Position numbers and translations under genes: made by a program. This document shows positions 16,674-25,214 of a stretch of 64,000 nt of DNA, piece by piece; the stretch's first letter is position 1; each line of letters begins with the position of its first letter. The stretch is from Mesorhizobium sp. GbtcB19 (lineage in GTDB: Bacteria; Pseudomonadota; Alphaproteobacteria; Rhizobiales; Rhizobiaceae): positions 186,001 through 250,000 of the forward strand of contig NZ_JAGXJY010000009.1 of the NCBI RefSeq assembly GCF_019091085.1, in the 5' to 3' direction. The notes under the pieces were generated by a model. It saw nothing but the letters and a program-made list of their open reading frames with translations, was not told the DNA's origin and searched no databases.

Positions 16674-17344
16674 GGCAAGGCCCTGAGCAGATAGCCGATA
16701 TTGCGGATGGCGCGGATCTCGATGCCGGTGCCGGCGTCTTCCAGCTTGCGGCGCAGCCTGGAAATATGCGCGTCGAGCGCATTCGAACCGATCTCGTCAT
16801 CCAGCGCGTAGACGGCGTCTTCCAGCGCCCGGCGCATCACGGCACGGCCTGGTCGCCGGATCAGCGTTTCCAGCACCAGCCGTTCGCGCCGCGGCAAGTC
16901 CAGGGCCTTGCCGTCGACGAGCGCCTCGCGATCGCGAAAATCGTAGGTGAGGCGGCCGACCTCGATGCGGTCGGCGCGCAAGGTGAACTGGCGCCGGTGC
17001 AGCGCGCGCAATCGCGCCACCAGTTCCTCGGTGGCGAAGGGTTTTGCCATATAATCGTCGGCGCCGGCGTTAAGCCCGCCGACGCGGTCTTCGATGCCGG
17101 CCATCGCCGTCAGCGCGATCACCGGCGTGTCGACATTCATGGCGCGCAGGCGCGGAATGAGGTCGAGGCCCTCGCCGTCGGGCAGGCGCCGGTCGAGCAC
17201 GATCGCATCATGCGTGCCGATCTTCGCCATGATCTCGGCGTCGGCAAGCGTCGAGGTCCGGTCGACGACGAAATCCTGCCGCTCCAGCGCCGTCTTCAGC
17301 ACCGACGCCATTTCCGGTTCGTCCTCGATCAAAAGGATACGCAT
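16670..17344 (-). CDS. OmpR-family response regulator
   Basis: 224 aa. The receiver domain has the acidic pocket IEDEPE near the N-terminus, the phosphoacceptor Asp51 in IVLDRRLPDGEG and the conserved Lys in YMAKPFATEEL. A winged-helix DNA-binding domain fills residues of about 130-222 (RRERLVLETLIRRPGR, then DAHISRLRRKLE). It is first in a two-gene operon with the kinase, and the overlap with it suggests fixed stoichiometry. Confidence 0.95.
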   Translation of the reverse strand: MRILLIEDEPEMASVLKTALERQDFVVDRTSTLADAEIMAKIGTHDAIVLDRRLPDGEGLDLIPRLRAMNVDTPVIALTAMAGIEDRVGGLNAGADDYMAKPFATEELVARLRALHRRQFTLRADRIEVGRLTYDFRDREALVDGKALDLPRRERLVLETLIRRPGRAVMRRALEDAVYALDDEIGSNALDAHISRLRRKLEDAGTGIEIRAIRNIGYLLRALP

Positions 17345-17447
17345 TCTTCGGTCTCCGTCGGCGGATCAGCGGCGTGCGACCGTCCTGGGCGGCCGGTAGA
17401 ACTTCGGCCGCTGCGCGGCAAGAGCCAGCTCGCCGCTTGTGGTGATC

Positions 17448-17843
17448 TCACTCGCATTCCAGCTGCGGCTTGCGGAAATTGGTGATGAACCAGCGGCCGC
17501 CGGACGAACGGGCGTAGAATGTGTAAAAACATTCCTGGCGCTCGACATAGCCGGGCGTCTCGGTCTCCTCGTACTCGGTGCCGTGCTTGGTATGACGGAC
17601 CTCGCCGCTCGATGAGCCTGAGACCACATTCGTGGAGATCTTGCGCCACTGATACGCGCGCTCGCCTGGGCCGAGTTCAACAACCGTTGTCGGCGGCCCG
17701 TAGTCGAGGACGACGGATTCCACGGGCTGTCCGATATAGTTCTTCATGATATCGGAAGCGCAGGCGGACATGCCGATGAGTGCCGCCGCGAGGAAAGCCT
17801 TCAGCGCGAGCTTCCGGCCCTTGCCACTGCTTGTGATGAACAT
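17448..17843 (-). CDS. Small putative lipoprotein
   Basis: 131 aa with a signal sequence ending in a lipobox-like LIGMSAC (Cys28). The mature part starts with IGQPVESVVLDYGPPTTV, which resembles the short repeat of SmpA/OmlA-like outer membrane lipoproteins, although the match is weak. The C-terminal region contains YQWRK and CFYTFYARS. It is probably anchored in the outer membrane; function unknown. Confidence 0.65.
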   Translation of the reverse strand: MFITSSGKGRKLALKAFLAAALIGMSACASDIMKNYIGQPVESVVLDYGPPTTVVELGPGERAYQWRKISTNVVSGSSSGEVRHTKHGTEYEETETPGYVERQECFYTFYARSSGGRWFITNFRKPQLECE

Positions 17844-17952
17844 GGTCTGATTCCTGGGATCAAGATGCGCGCTGGCCAGCTAGGCCGCGAAAATTGCATC
17901 GACATTACGCGAGCGCCCGGATGAGGCGGTCGCTTCCCGGAAGGCGGAGAAA

Positions 17953-18007
17953 GGCAGTTTCCCGCGGTGGAGATCGGCGGGGGGTGGGGCCGCCGCGGAA
18001 AACTGCT
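17953..18007 (-). terminator. Inverted repeat downstream of the outer-membrane protein gene
   Basis: Arms GCAGTTTCCCGCGG (17954-17967) and CCGCGGAAAACTGC (17993-18006) pair with one mismatch around a G-rich loop, just beyond the stop of the minus-strand omp gene. No strong T-tract follows, so it may be a 3'-stabilising hairpin rather than a terminator. Confidence 0.45.
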
Positions 18008-18024
18008 CTCCGGCGCTCCAGGCG

Positions 18025-18639
18025 CTAGAAGCGGTAGTTGATACCGGCTTTCAGCTCCTGGCTGCCGATACCGGTCTTCGCTTTGCCGAAGGCCGATCGC
18101 GTTTCCACACCGGGCGTGCGGATATAGTCATATTCGACCTTGGCGGAGAGGCCGCCGGCAAAGGCTTGCTCGACGCCTGCGCCCACCAGATAGCCGAGCT
18201 TACGGCTGTCGGTGTCGCGCACGCCGCCTGCCTTGTCGAATGTGGTCATGGCGACGCCGGCGGTACCGAAGACCAGCGTCTGGTCGAAAGCGAGGCCGGC
18301 CTTGGCCTTGGCCGCGGCGCGCCATTTCTCCTTGATCTTGCCACCCTGCACGTTGTGCTCGGCGCCGCCGAGATAGGAGCCTTCGACCTCCGCGCCGAAC
18401 ACGGCGGGTCCAGTCTGGATGTTGTAGCCGGCCTGCACGCCGCCGCTCCAGCCATTCCGGCCGGCGAACGGATTGGGCATCTTGGTGAAGGCCGTTCCGC
18501 CATGGACGCCGACATAGGCGCCGCTCCATTGGAAGGCCGGCGGATCGTTATAGGCGGGGGCAAGGTCGGCGGCCGTCGCCGCCCCGCTCAGACAGGCGGC
18601 AAAGGCGGCCGCAAGGGCAATCTTGGTTCGACAAAACAC
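18025..18639 (-). CDS. Omp25/Omp31-like outer membrane beta-barrel protein
   Basis: 204 aa from GTG at 18639, which has GGAG 8 nt upstream; an in-frame ATG at 18660 lacks one. A signal peptide ends near GAATA-AD. The mature protein opens with the family pattern WSGAYVGVHGG, shows alternating amphipathic strands (GGVQAGYNIQTG, GYLVGAGVEQAF, AKVEYDYIR) and ends with the C-terminal aromatic signature INYRF recognised by the BAM machinery. It is a structural or porin-like surface protein common in Rhizobiales. Confidence 0.85.
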   Translation of the reverse strand: MFCRTKIALAAAFAACLSGAATAADLAPAYNDPPAFQWSGAYVGVHGGTAFTKMPNPFAGRNGWSGGVQAGYNIQTGPAVFGAEVEGSYLGGAEHNVQGGKIKEKWRAAAKAKAGLAFDQTLVFGTAGVAMTTFDKAGGVRDTDSRKLGYLVGAGVEQAFAGGLSAKVEYDYIRTPGVETRSAFGKAKTGIGSQELKAGINYRF

Positions 18640-19024
18640 GTTCCACACTCCAACAAACATGCGCAGGGCAACACCATGCGCGGATTGATCCGTGAAGCCG
18701 GCTCCTGGGATCGCCGCTCCGGTTCGTTTGTCTCCCGCGGGCAACAGAATTCCTCTGCCGCAAGGCGCTGCCTTGCGGTCCGAACTTCCGTTGCGACGCA
18801 CTGCTCGAAAGACCAGCGCTATCTGTCAGGCGAAAATTGCACGCACATTGCGCGGATCGGGAAGATGAAGGTTTTTCTATTTATTTTCAGCAATTTGCTG
18901 CGTTTTTGTTTACACAAAATTAGGCTTTCGCAACAGCGCGGGTTGGCAGCCGGGCCGCTTGATGGCGGACATCTGAGTGCGTATTTCTGGTATCGCTGCC
19001 GAATCGGGCGGTTCGAACCGGAGG
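18640..19024. other. Intergenic region between the omp gene and the DUF6460 gene
   Basis: About 385 bp with no convincing gene. It contains an AT-rich patch (about 18868-18935), unusual for this genome, that could hold divergent promoters. I see no defined operator, RNA or repeat. Confidence 0.4.
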
Positions 19025-19383
<359 letters not shown>

Positions 19384-19386
19384 GAT

Positions 19387-20289
19387 TCAAGCGTGTCGGG
19401 CGGCCACCTCGAACAAGATGGCGTGGCGCGCGGCCAGCGCCGGCACGTCGGTCGAATAGCCGCCGCCGATGACGCCGCACAGCGGCACGCCCTGCTTGCG
19501 GAAATGGCCGATGACCATGTCTTCGCGGGCGCTGAGGCCGTCGTCGGTCAGCGCCAGCCGGCCGAGCCTGTCCTCGGCATGGACATCCACGCCGGCATTG
19601 TAGAAGACGATGTCCCAGTGCCTTCGTTCGGACAGCTCCGGCAGGATGGCGGCGAGCCGCTCGAGATAGGCGTCGTCGCCGGTGCCGTCCGGCAAGGCGA
19701 CGTCGAGGTTGGAGGCGATCTTGCGTACCGGATAGTTGCGCTCGCCATGCATGGAAAAGGTGAAGGCGCGGGGTTCGTCCTTCAGTATGTCCGCCGTGCC
19801 GTCGCCCTGATGCACGTCGAGATCGACAATCAACACGTTCTCGGCGGCGTCTTCGGCCAGCAGCGCCAGCGAGGCGACGGCGACATCGTTGAAGGTGCAG
19901 AACCCAGCGCCTTGCGCGCGCCTGGCATGATGGCTGCCGCCGGCGGCGTTGCAGGCAATGCCATGCTCCAGCGCCAGCCGCGCCGCCAGTAGCGTGCCGG
20001 CGGCGGCGAGTTGCGCCCTCAGCGACACGCGCGGACCGATCGGGAAGCCGATCTCGCGCTCAATTTTCTCCGGCACCTGGCAGGCGATCACCTGGTCGAC
20101 ATAGTCGGCCGCGTGCGCCAGCTTCAACCATGCCGGCGGCGCCGGCTCGGGCATCGAAAGCGCTTCAGGCACGGCCAGCCCGCGGATGCGCAAGGCTGCC
20201 ATCAAGAGCGGATATTTGCTCATCGGAAAGCGATGGTTGACGGCGAAGCCGGCGTCATAGTCGGGGTGGTGGACGATCTGCAAAGGCAT
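19387..20289 (-). CDS. Histone-deacetylase-family hydrolase (AcuC/acetylpolyamine type)
   Basis: 300 aa from the ATG at 20289; the in-frame extension upstream has no family resemblance. Zinc-hydrolase motifs are present: GGSHHARRAQGAGFC (the His pair), NVLIVDLDVHQGDGTADI (metal-binding Asp and His) and VFYNAGVDVHAEDRLG (second Asp), then GGGYS near the end. In bacteria this fold removes acetyl groups from polyamines, acetoin-pathway proteins or other small amides. The true substrate here is unknown. Confidence 0.85.
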   Translation of the reverse strand: MPLQIVHHPDYDAGFAVNHRFPMSKYPLLMAALRIRGLAVPEALSMPEPAPPAWLKLAHAADYVDQVIACQVPEKIEREIGFPIGPRVSLRAQLAAAGTLLAARLALEHGIACNAAGGSHHARRAQGAGFCTFNDVAVASLALLAEDAAENVLIVDLDVHQGDGTADILKDEPRAFTFSMHGERNYPVRKIASNLDVALPDGTGDDAYLERLAAILPELSERRHWDIVFYNAGVDVHAEDRLGRLALTDDGLSAREDMVIGHFRKQGVPLCGVIGGGYSTDVPALAARHAILFEVAARHA

Positions 20290-20428
20290 GATGGGCGGGT
20301 CTGCGCCAGTGCTGGAATTCGATTGGCCGCCACTGCTTGGCGATTGCGTGGCGCCGGCAAACTGGGGCACATCAGCTCCTCGATCAAGCCGCAATCTGCC
20401 GGGCGGCAATCCCTTGGATGCGACCCCC

Positions 20429-21760
20429 TTGGACGTAACACAAGCCAACCCCAGGTCCTTCGCCGTCACCAATCGCTCGGTGCTGGCGATCGCCGTGCCG
20501 ATGACGCTTGCCTATCTGACGACGCCGCTGCTCGGCATCGTCGACACGGCGGTGGTCGGCCAGTTCGGCGACGCTGCCCTGCTCGGCGGCCTTGCGGCGG
20601 GATCTCTGGTCTTCGACGTCGTCTTCACCACCTTCAATTTCCTGCGCTCCGGCACCACCGGCCTCGTCGCCCAGGCTTTCGGGCGCGGCGATGCGCTGGA
20701 AGAGCAGGCGGTGCTGTGGCGCGCCGTGCTGATCGCGGTCGTCGCCGGCGTCATACTTGCCGCCCTTTCGCCGCTCTTTGCCGTGGCCGGCCAATGGTTC
20801 ATGGGCGCCGAGCCGCGCGTCAGCGCGGCGATGTCGGTCTATATCCGCATCAGGCTGCTGGCGGCGCCCTTCTCGTTGGTCAACTATGCCGTACTGGGTT
20901 ACGTGCTGGGACGCGGCGAAGGCGGGCTCGGCCTGATGCTGCAGGCGGTACTCAACGGCATCAACATCGCGCTTTGCTTCCTGCTCGGCCTCGAACTCGG
21001 CTGGGGCGTCGCCGGCGTCGCCTGGGCGACCGTCACCGGCGAGTTCCTCGCCATGCTGCTCGGCCTTGCCATCGTGCTCAGCCGCTTCCGCAGGCTGGAG
21101 CGGCCTTCGCGCCGGCGCATCCTCGACCTGCCGGCCTACCGGCACATGCTGTCGCTCAACCGCGATATCATGATCCGCTCCTTCTCGCTGCTTGCCGCCT
21201 TCGCGCTGTTCACGAGACAGGGCGCGCAGTTCGGCACGGTGGCGCTCGCCGCCAATGCCGTGCTGATGAACTTCTTCCTGATCGCCGGCTATTTCCTCGA
21301 CGGTTTCGCCACCGCCGCCGAGCAACTCGCCGGCCGGGCCATCGGCGCGCAGGCGCCGGCCCCGTTCCGGCAGGCGGTGCGGCTGACGCTGATCTGGGGT
21401 TTTGGCCTCGCCGGCATCGCCACGCTCGTGCTGCTGACGGCCGGCACCGGCCTGGTGGCACTGGTGACGACCTCGCCGGATGTCCGGGTGGTCGCCGACA
21501 CCTACCTGCCCTGGGCCGCCTTCACGGCGCTGAGCGGCGTGCTCGCCTTCCAGATGGACGGCGTCTTCATCGGCGCCACCTGGTCGCGAGATATGCGCAA
21601 CATGATGCTGCTGTCCTTCCTCGCCTTCAGCGCCGCGCTGATCACGTTGGCGCCGGCCTTCGGCAACAACGGGCTGTGGGCATCGCTGCACGTCTTCCTG
21701 CTGGTGCGGGGGCTGAGCCTGCTGGCGGTTCTGCGGCTGCGAGTGCGCACGGCGTTTTAA
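20429..21760 (+). CDS. MATE-family efflux transporter (DinF-like)
   Basis: 443 aa from TTG 20429. The start is uncertain: in-frame ATG at 20288 would overlap the divergent gene start and adds about 47 residues unlike the family. Twelve hydrophobic segments begin with AIAVPMTLAYLTTPLLGIVD, then TAVVGQFGDAALLGGLAAGS, a MATE hallmark, with the repeated half starting near RDIMIRSFSLLAAFALF. It exports cationic drugs or metabolites using a sodium or proton gradient. DinF is the nearest named subgroup. Confidence 0.83.
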   Translation: MDVTQANPRSFAVTNRSVLAIAVPMTLAYLTTPLLGIVDTAVVGQFGDAALLGGLAAGSLVFDVVFTTFNFLRSGTTGLVAQAFGRGDALEEQAVLWRAVLIAVVAGVILAALSPLFAVAGQWFMGAEPRVSAAMSVYIRIRLLAAPFSLVNYAVLGYVLGRGEGGLGLMLQAVLNGINIALCFLLGLELGWGVAGVAWATVTGEFLAMLLGLAIVLSRFRRLERPSRRRILDLPAYRHMLSLNRDIMIRSFSLLAAFALFTRQGAQFGTVALAANAVLMNFFLIAGYFLDGFATAAEQLAGRAIGAQAPAPFRQAVRLTLIWGFGLAGIATLVLLTAGTGLVALVTTSPDVRVVADTYLPWAAFTALSGVLAFQMDGVFIGATWSRDMRNMMLLSFLAFSAALITLAPAFGNNGLWASLHVFLLVRGLSLLAVLRLRVRTAF

Positions 21761-21907
21761 TTTGCAGCCTGCGATCGCCGTTCGGTTTACAATCCGGCCT
21801 GCTAAAATGGCCAAAGGCGGGCGCGCCTGGTTCCCAGGTCGGAATGTTGCGCGAACGCGCCGCGGACTGGTCGGCCGTCCGGCCAGCCCTTCGGGCAGGG
21901 GTAGAAG

Positions 21908-22450
21908 ATGGGGCAAGAGCAACTCACGCATCGGCTGGCCAGCCATGGTGATTTGGCCGATCTCAGATCGCTGATGGATGCTGCGATCTCGGAGAACCAG
22001 AAACCGTTTCTGAGCGGCGAGCAGATCGCGTCAAGTCGGGCCATAATGGGACTGGATAGCCAGTTGATCGAGGACGGAACCTATTTTGTCATCGAGATCG
22101 ACGGCGTCTTGGCGGGCTGTGGCGGCTGGAGCCGCCGTGCGACGCTTTACGGCGGAGACAGCACCTCCGGCCGCGATGCCGCCCTTCTTGATCCCGCGAA
22201 GGACGCGGCCCGGGTGAGGGCGATGTACACGCACCCAAACTTCACGCGTCGTGGCGTGGGGCGGTTGATCATGACGCTCTGTGAGGCGGCGGCGCGCAGC
22301 GAGGGTTTTCAGGAAATCGAGTTGATGGCCACCCTGTCGGGTGAGCCACTCTACCTTGCGTGCGGATATCGACCCGTTGAACGGGTGGAAGACGCGCGCG
22401 GCGGCGCGAGTGTCCCTCTCACAAGAATGAGGAAGCCGCTCCAGGCGTAG
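21908..22450 (+). CDS. GNAT-family N-acetyltransferase
   Basis: 180 aa. The acetyl-CoA binding motif A is RAMYTHPNFTRRGVGRLI (pattern Q/RxxGxG/A), with VIEIDGVLAGCGGW as the preceding strands and EPLYLACGYRPVER as the C-terminal strand. The start ATG at 21908 follows GGGGTAGAAG. The substrate is not predictable. It converges with pyrD, with stops 10 bp apart. Confidence 0.85.
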   Translation: MGQEQLTHRLASHGDLADLRSLMDAAISENQKPFLSGEQIASSRAIMGLDSQLIEDGTYFVIEIDGVLAGCGGWSRRATLYGGDSTSGRDAALLDPAKDAARVRAMYTHPNFTRRGVGRLIMTLCEAAARSEGFQEIELMATLSGEPLYLACGYRPVERVEDARGGASVPLTRMRKPLQA

Positions 22451-22460
22451 GCAGCGCCGT

Positions 22461-23537
22461 TCAGAGCGGCCTGGACGTCCAACGCTCGCAGGCCGTATCG
22501 CGCAACTCCCGGATCGAGCCAAGGCGCTCGCGCTCGGCGAAGCGCGCCAGGCCGGCAATGATGCGCCCCGGCAACGCCGGCCCGGCATAGATCATGCCAG
22601 TGTAAAGCTGGACGAGGTCGGCGCCGGCGCGGATTTTCTCCAGCGCCGCCTCGGCCGTATCGACACCGCCGACGCCGATGATGGCCAAGTTCGGCCCGAG
22701 CAACTTGCGCATGCGGGCGAGCACGGCGGTCGAGCGCTCGAACAGCGGCTTGCCCGAAAGGCCGCCAGCCTCGCTTGTGCCAGTCGCGCTCCGCAATCCG
22801 GTTCGCGCCAGCGTCGTGTTGGAGACGATGATGCCGTCGATCTTCTTCTCGATGACCTCGGCGGCGATATCCTCCAGCTCCGCTTCGACCAGGTCCGGCG
22901 CGATCTTGAGGAAGACCGGCGGCTGCGCCGACGCCGCCGCACGCGCGGCCATCACCCGCGACAGCAATTCGCCGAGCTGCTCGCGCGCCTGCATGTTGCG
23001 CAGGCCCGGCGTGTTGGGCGAGGAGATGTTGACCGTCAGATAATTCGCATAGGGCGCGAAGCGGGTGACGCCGCGCTCATAGTCGGCGATGCGGTCGGCG
23101 CTGTCCTTGTTGGCGCCGATGTTGACGCCGACGATGCCTGGCCGCCCCTTGCGCGCGGCAAGCCGCTTTTCGGCCGCCGCATGGCCTTCATTGTTGAAGC
23201 CTAGCCGGTTGATCACGGCTTCGTCCGCCGTCAGCCGGAAGATGCGCGGTTTTGGATTGCCCGGCTGCGGCAGCGGTGTGATGGTTCCGACCTCGGCGAA
23301 GCCGAAGCCGAGCCCAAGCAGCGCGTCCGGCACTTCGGCATTCTTGTCGTAACCTGCCGCCATGCCGAGCGGGTTCGGGAAATCGAGGCCGCACAGATTG
23401 ATCCTGAGCCGCGCGTCGCGCGGCGCCGTCGCGCCAACCGGCAGGCCGCAGCGCAAAGCCGCGATCGACAGGCCATGCGCGGTTTCCGGATCGAAGGAGA
23501 AAAGCAGTTTTTGGCCGATCCGGTCGAGCACGCTCAT
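22461..23537 (-). CDS. pyrD: Dihydroorotate dehydrogenase (quinone), class 2
   Basis: 358 aa. The N-terminal hydrophobic/amphipathic helix DRIGQKLLFSFDPETAHGL is typical of the membrane-bound class 2 enzyme. Motifs: LGMAAGYDKNAEVPDALL, AEVGTITPLPQPGNPKPR, NRLGFNNEG, VNISSPNTPGLR with the class 2 active-site Ser, and FMN-binding GVGGVDTAEAALEKI. It oxidises dihydroorotate with ubiquinone in pyrimidine synthesis at the inner membrane. It overlaps the upstream DUF952 gene by 4 bp. Confidence 0.96.
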   Translation of the reverse strand: MSVLDRIGQKLLFSFDPETAHGLSIAALRCGLPVGATAPRDARLRINLCGLDFPNPLGMAAGYDKNAEVPDALLGLGFGFAEVGTITPLPQPGNPKPRIFRLTADEAVINRLGFNNEGHAAAEKRLAARKGRPGIVGVNIGANKDSADRIADYERGVTRFAPYANYLTVNISSPNTPGLRNMQAREQLGELLSRVMAARAAASAQPPVFLKIAPDLVEAELEDIAAEVIEKKIDGIIVSNTTLARTGLRSATGTSEAGGLSGKPLFERSTAVLARMRKLLGPNLAIIGVGGVDTAEAALEKIRAGADLVQLYTGMIYAGPALPGRIIAGLARFAERERLGSIRELRDTACERWTSRPL

Positions 23538-23881
23538 TCGCCCTCCAGCGCCGGGAATTCGTGGCCGCCGGCGCCGAGCGGCAGCGGCTTCACCCAGAGA
23601 ACGGCATCGAGATCGAGCGGGGCGTAGAGATGCGGGAACAAGGCGCCGCCGCGAGACACTTCGTATTTCAGCGCATCGCCCAGCTTGGCGCCTTCAATCG
23701 CGATCAGCAGCAGATCCGTCTGCCCGGCGAAATGCTTGGCCGCCGTCTCGCGCGCCTGGGCGGCGGTGGAGAAATGGATGAAGCCGTCGGCGATGTCGAT
23801 CGGCGCGCCGGTGAAGCGGCCGTTCTTCTCGGCTTCGCGCCAAAGCGCCTCGGGCGCAATCTTGTAGATAATCTGAGACAT
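23534..23881 (-). CDS. DUF952 family protein
   Basis: 115 aa. It has the DUF952 pattern: an N-terminal IYKIAPEALW, then DGFIHFSTAAQARETA and a C-terminal PHLYAPLDLDAVLWVKPLPL. The family is small and soluble, with a fold related to ADP-ribosyltransferase-like or glutathione-S-transferase-neighbouring proteins but no settled function. Its 4-bp overlap with pyrD shows they form one operon, which is common in Rhizobiales. Confidence 0.85.
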   Translation of the reverse strand: MSQIIYKIAPEALWREAEKNGRFTGAPIDIADGFIHFSTAAQARETAAKHFAGQTDLLLIAIEGAKLGDALKYEVSRGGALFPHLYAPLDLDAVLWVKPLPLGAGGHEFPALEGE

Positions 23882-23991
23882 TCCCGCGCTATAGTCCGAA
23901 GCTGAAGCATGGGGAAGAGTTGAGCCGCGTTCTTCCCCATTTCCGGCGCAAAGCCGTGACAGGCTGCGCTTATCGGCTCATGGAGGACAAC

Positions 23992-24423
23992 ATGCGTCTT
24001 CAGCACATCCTGATCCCCGCGGCGCTCTGCTCGCTGGTTGCCGCTTCCGCCTATTCCGAGGAGACCGACCACTACCGGCTGGAGAAGTCCGCCACCGGCT
24101 ATGTCCGCATGGACACCCAGACCGGCGCCATGTCGATCTGCGAGGAGCGCTCCGGCCAGCTCGTCTGCAAGATGGCGGCCGATGAGCGCGCCGCCTACCA
24201 GGATGAGATCGACCGGCTGGACAATTCGGTCAAGGCGCTCGACGCGCGTGTCGCCAAGCTCGAGAATTCGCTGTCCTCGCGACTGGAATCGCAATTGCCC
24301 AGCCAGGAGGATTTCAACAAGACGATGGGCTACATGCAGCAGTTCTTCCGCACCTTCAAAGACATCGTCAGGGACATGGACAAGGAAGACGGCGACGGCG
24401 CCAAGTTGAACCAAAAAACTTGA
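23992..24423 (+). CDS. Secreted or periplasmic coiled-coil protein, function unknown
   Basis: 143 aa from the ATG at 23992 (GGAGG 5 nt upstream, better than ATG 23980). A signal peptide ends near AASAYS-EE. A segment with a short Cys pair follows (SICEERSGQLVC), then a coiled coil at about residues 68-105 (DEIDRLDNSVKALDARVAKL) and an acidic/basic tail. Similar proteins occur in many Rhizobiales without a name. Its last codons are close to the downstream response regulator gene on the same strand. Confidence 0.7.
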   Translation: MRLQHILIPAALCSLVAASAYSEETDHYRLEKSATGYVRMDTQTGAMSICEERSGQLVCKMAADERAAYQDEIDRLDNSVKALDARVAKLENSLSSRLESQLPSQEDFNKTMGYMQQFFRTFKDIVRDMDKEDGDGAKLNQKT

Positions 24424-24542
24424 AACCCGTTGGGAAAAACGCGTGCGCGGCCTTTGCCGCTTGAAAACGCGCCCCGCCGCCGCATAATCATTCCGGTCCC
24501 CGCAAGAAGCACACAATGATGATGGGATCGGGGGAGGAATAT

Positions 24543-25202
24543 TTGCCGTCGGGCCACACTTTCGTCATTGCCGACGACCATCCGCTTTTTCGCGGTGCCT
24601 TGAAGGAGGCGCTGGCCGGCATCGGTGACGTTGCCGCCATCCACGAGGCCGGCGATTTCGAAAGCGCCAAGGCGCTGGTGCTGGCCAACGAGGATATCGA
24701 CATGGTGCTGCTCGACCTGTCGATGCCGGGCGCCAGCGGCCTCTCTGGGCTGATCTCGCTGCGCGGCATCCATCCGACGGTGCCGCTGGTGGTGGTGTCG
24801 GCCCATGACGATCCGGTGACCATCCGCCGCGCGCTCGATCTCGGCGCGTCCGGTTTCATCTCCAAGTCGGCAAGCATGGAAGAGATCCGCGGTGCCGTGC
24901 AGGCGGTGCTTGCCGGCGATATCGCCGCACCCGCCGGCGTCGAACTCGGTGTCGAGCGCGACCCCGAAATCTCCGATCTGATCAAGCGCCTGCAGGCGCT
25001 GACGCCGCAGCAGACGCGCGTGCTCGGCATGCTGGCGGAAGGCCTGCTCAACAAGCAAATCGCCTATGAGCTCGGCGTCTCCGAGGCCACCATCAAGGCG
25101 CATGTCTCGGCCGTCCTGCAAAAGCTCGGCGTCGACAGCCGCACCCAGGCGGTCATCCAGCTGTCGAAGATCGGCGGCGACCCGCTGCAGCCGGTGACTT
25201 GA
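24543..25202 (+). CDS. NarL/LuxR-family response regulator
   Basis: 219 aa from TTG at 24543, which is preceded 5 nt away by GGGGGAGG; an ATG triplet at 24516 has no such site. The receiver domain has FVIADDHPLFRGAL and phosphoacceptor Asp58 in MVLLDLSMPGASGL, with Lys in GFISKSASMEEI. A LuxR-type HTH occupies about residues 150-212 (LTPQQTRVLGMLAEGLLNKQ, ATIKAHVSAVLQKLGV). No kinase adjoins it. The transporter-fused hybrid kinase at 30.6-34.1 kb is a plausible partner, since such kinases often signal to NarL-type regulators. Confidence 0.9.
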   Translation: MPSGHTFVIADDHPLFRGALKEALAGIGDVAAIHEAGDFESAKALVLANEDIDMVLLDLSMPGASGLSGLISLRGIHPTVPLVVVSAHDDPVTIRRALDLGASGFISKSASMEEIRGAVQAVLAGDIAAPAGVELGVERDPEISDLIKRLQALTPQQTRVLGMLAEGLLNKQIAYELGVSEATIKAHVSAVLQKLGVDSRTQAVIQLSKIGGDPLQPVT

Positions 25203-25214
25203 CAACTATCCGGC

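Noticed and set aside
20384..21946. Long minus-strand frame opposite the MATE exporter
   Set aside because: It is highly charged with His/Arg/Glu repeats typical of reverse-complement translation of membrane proteins.
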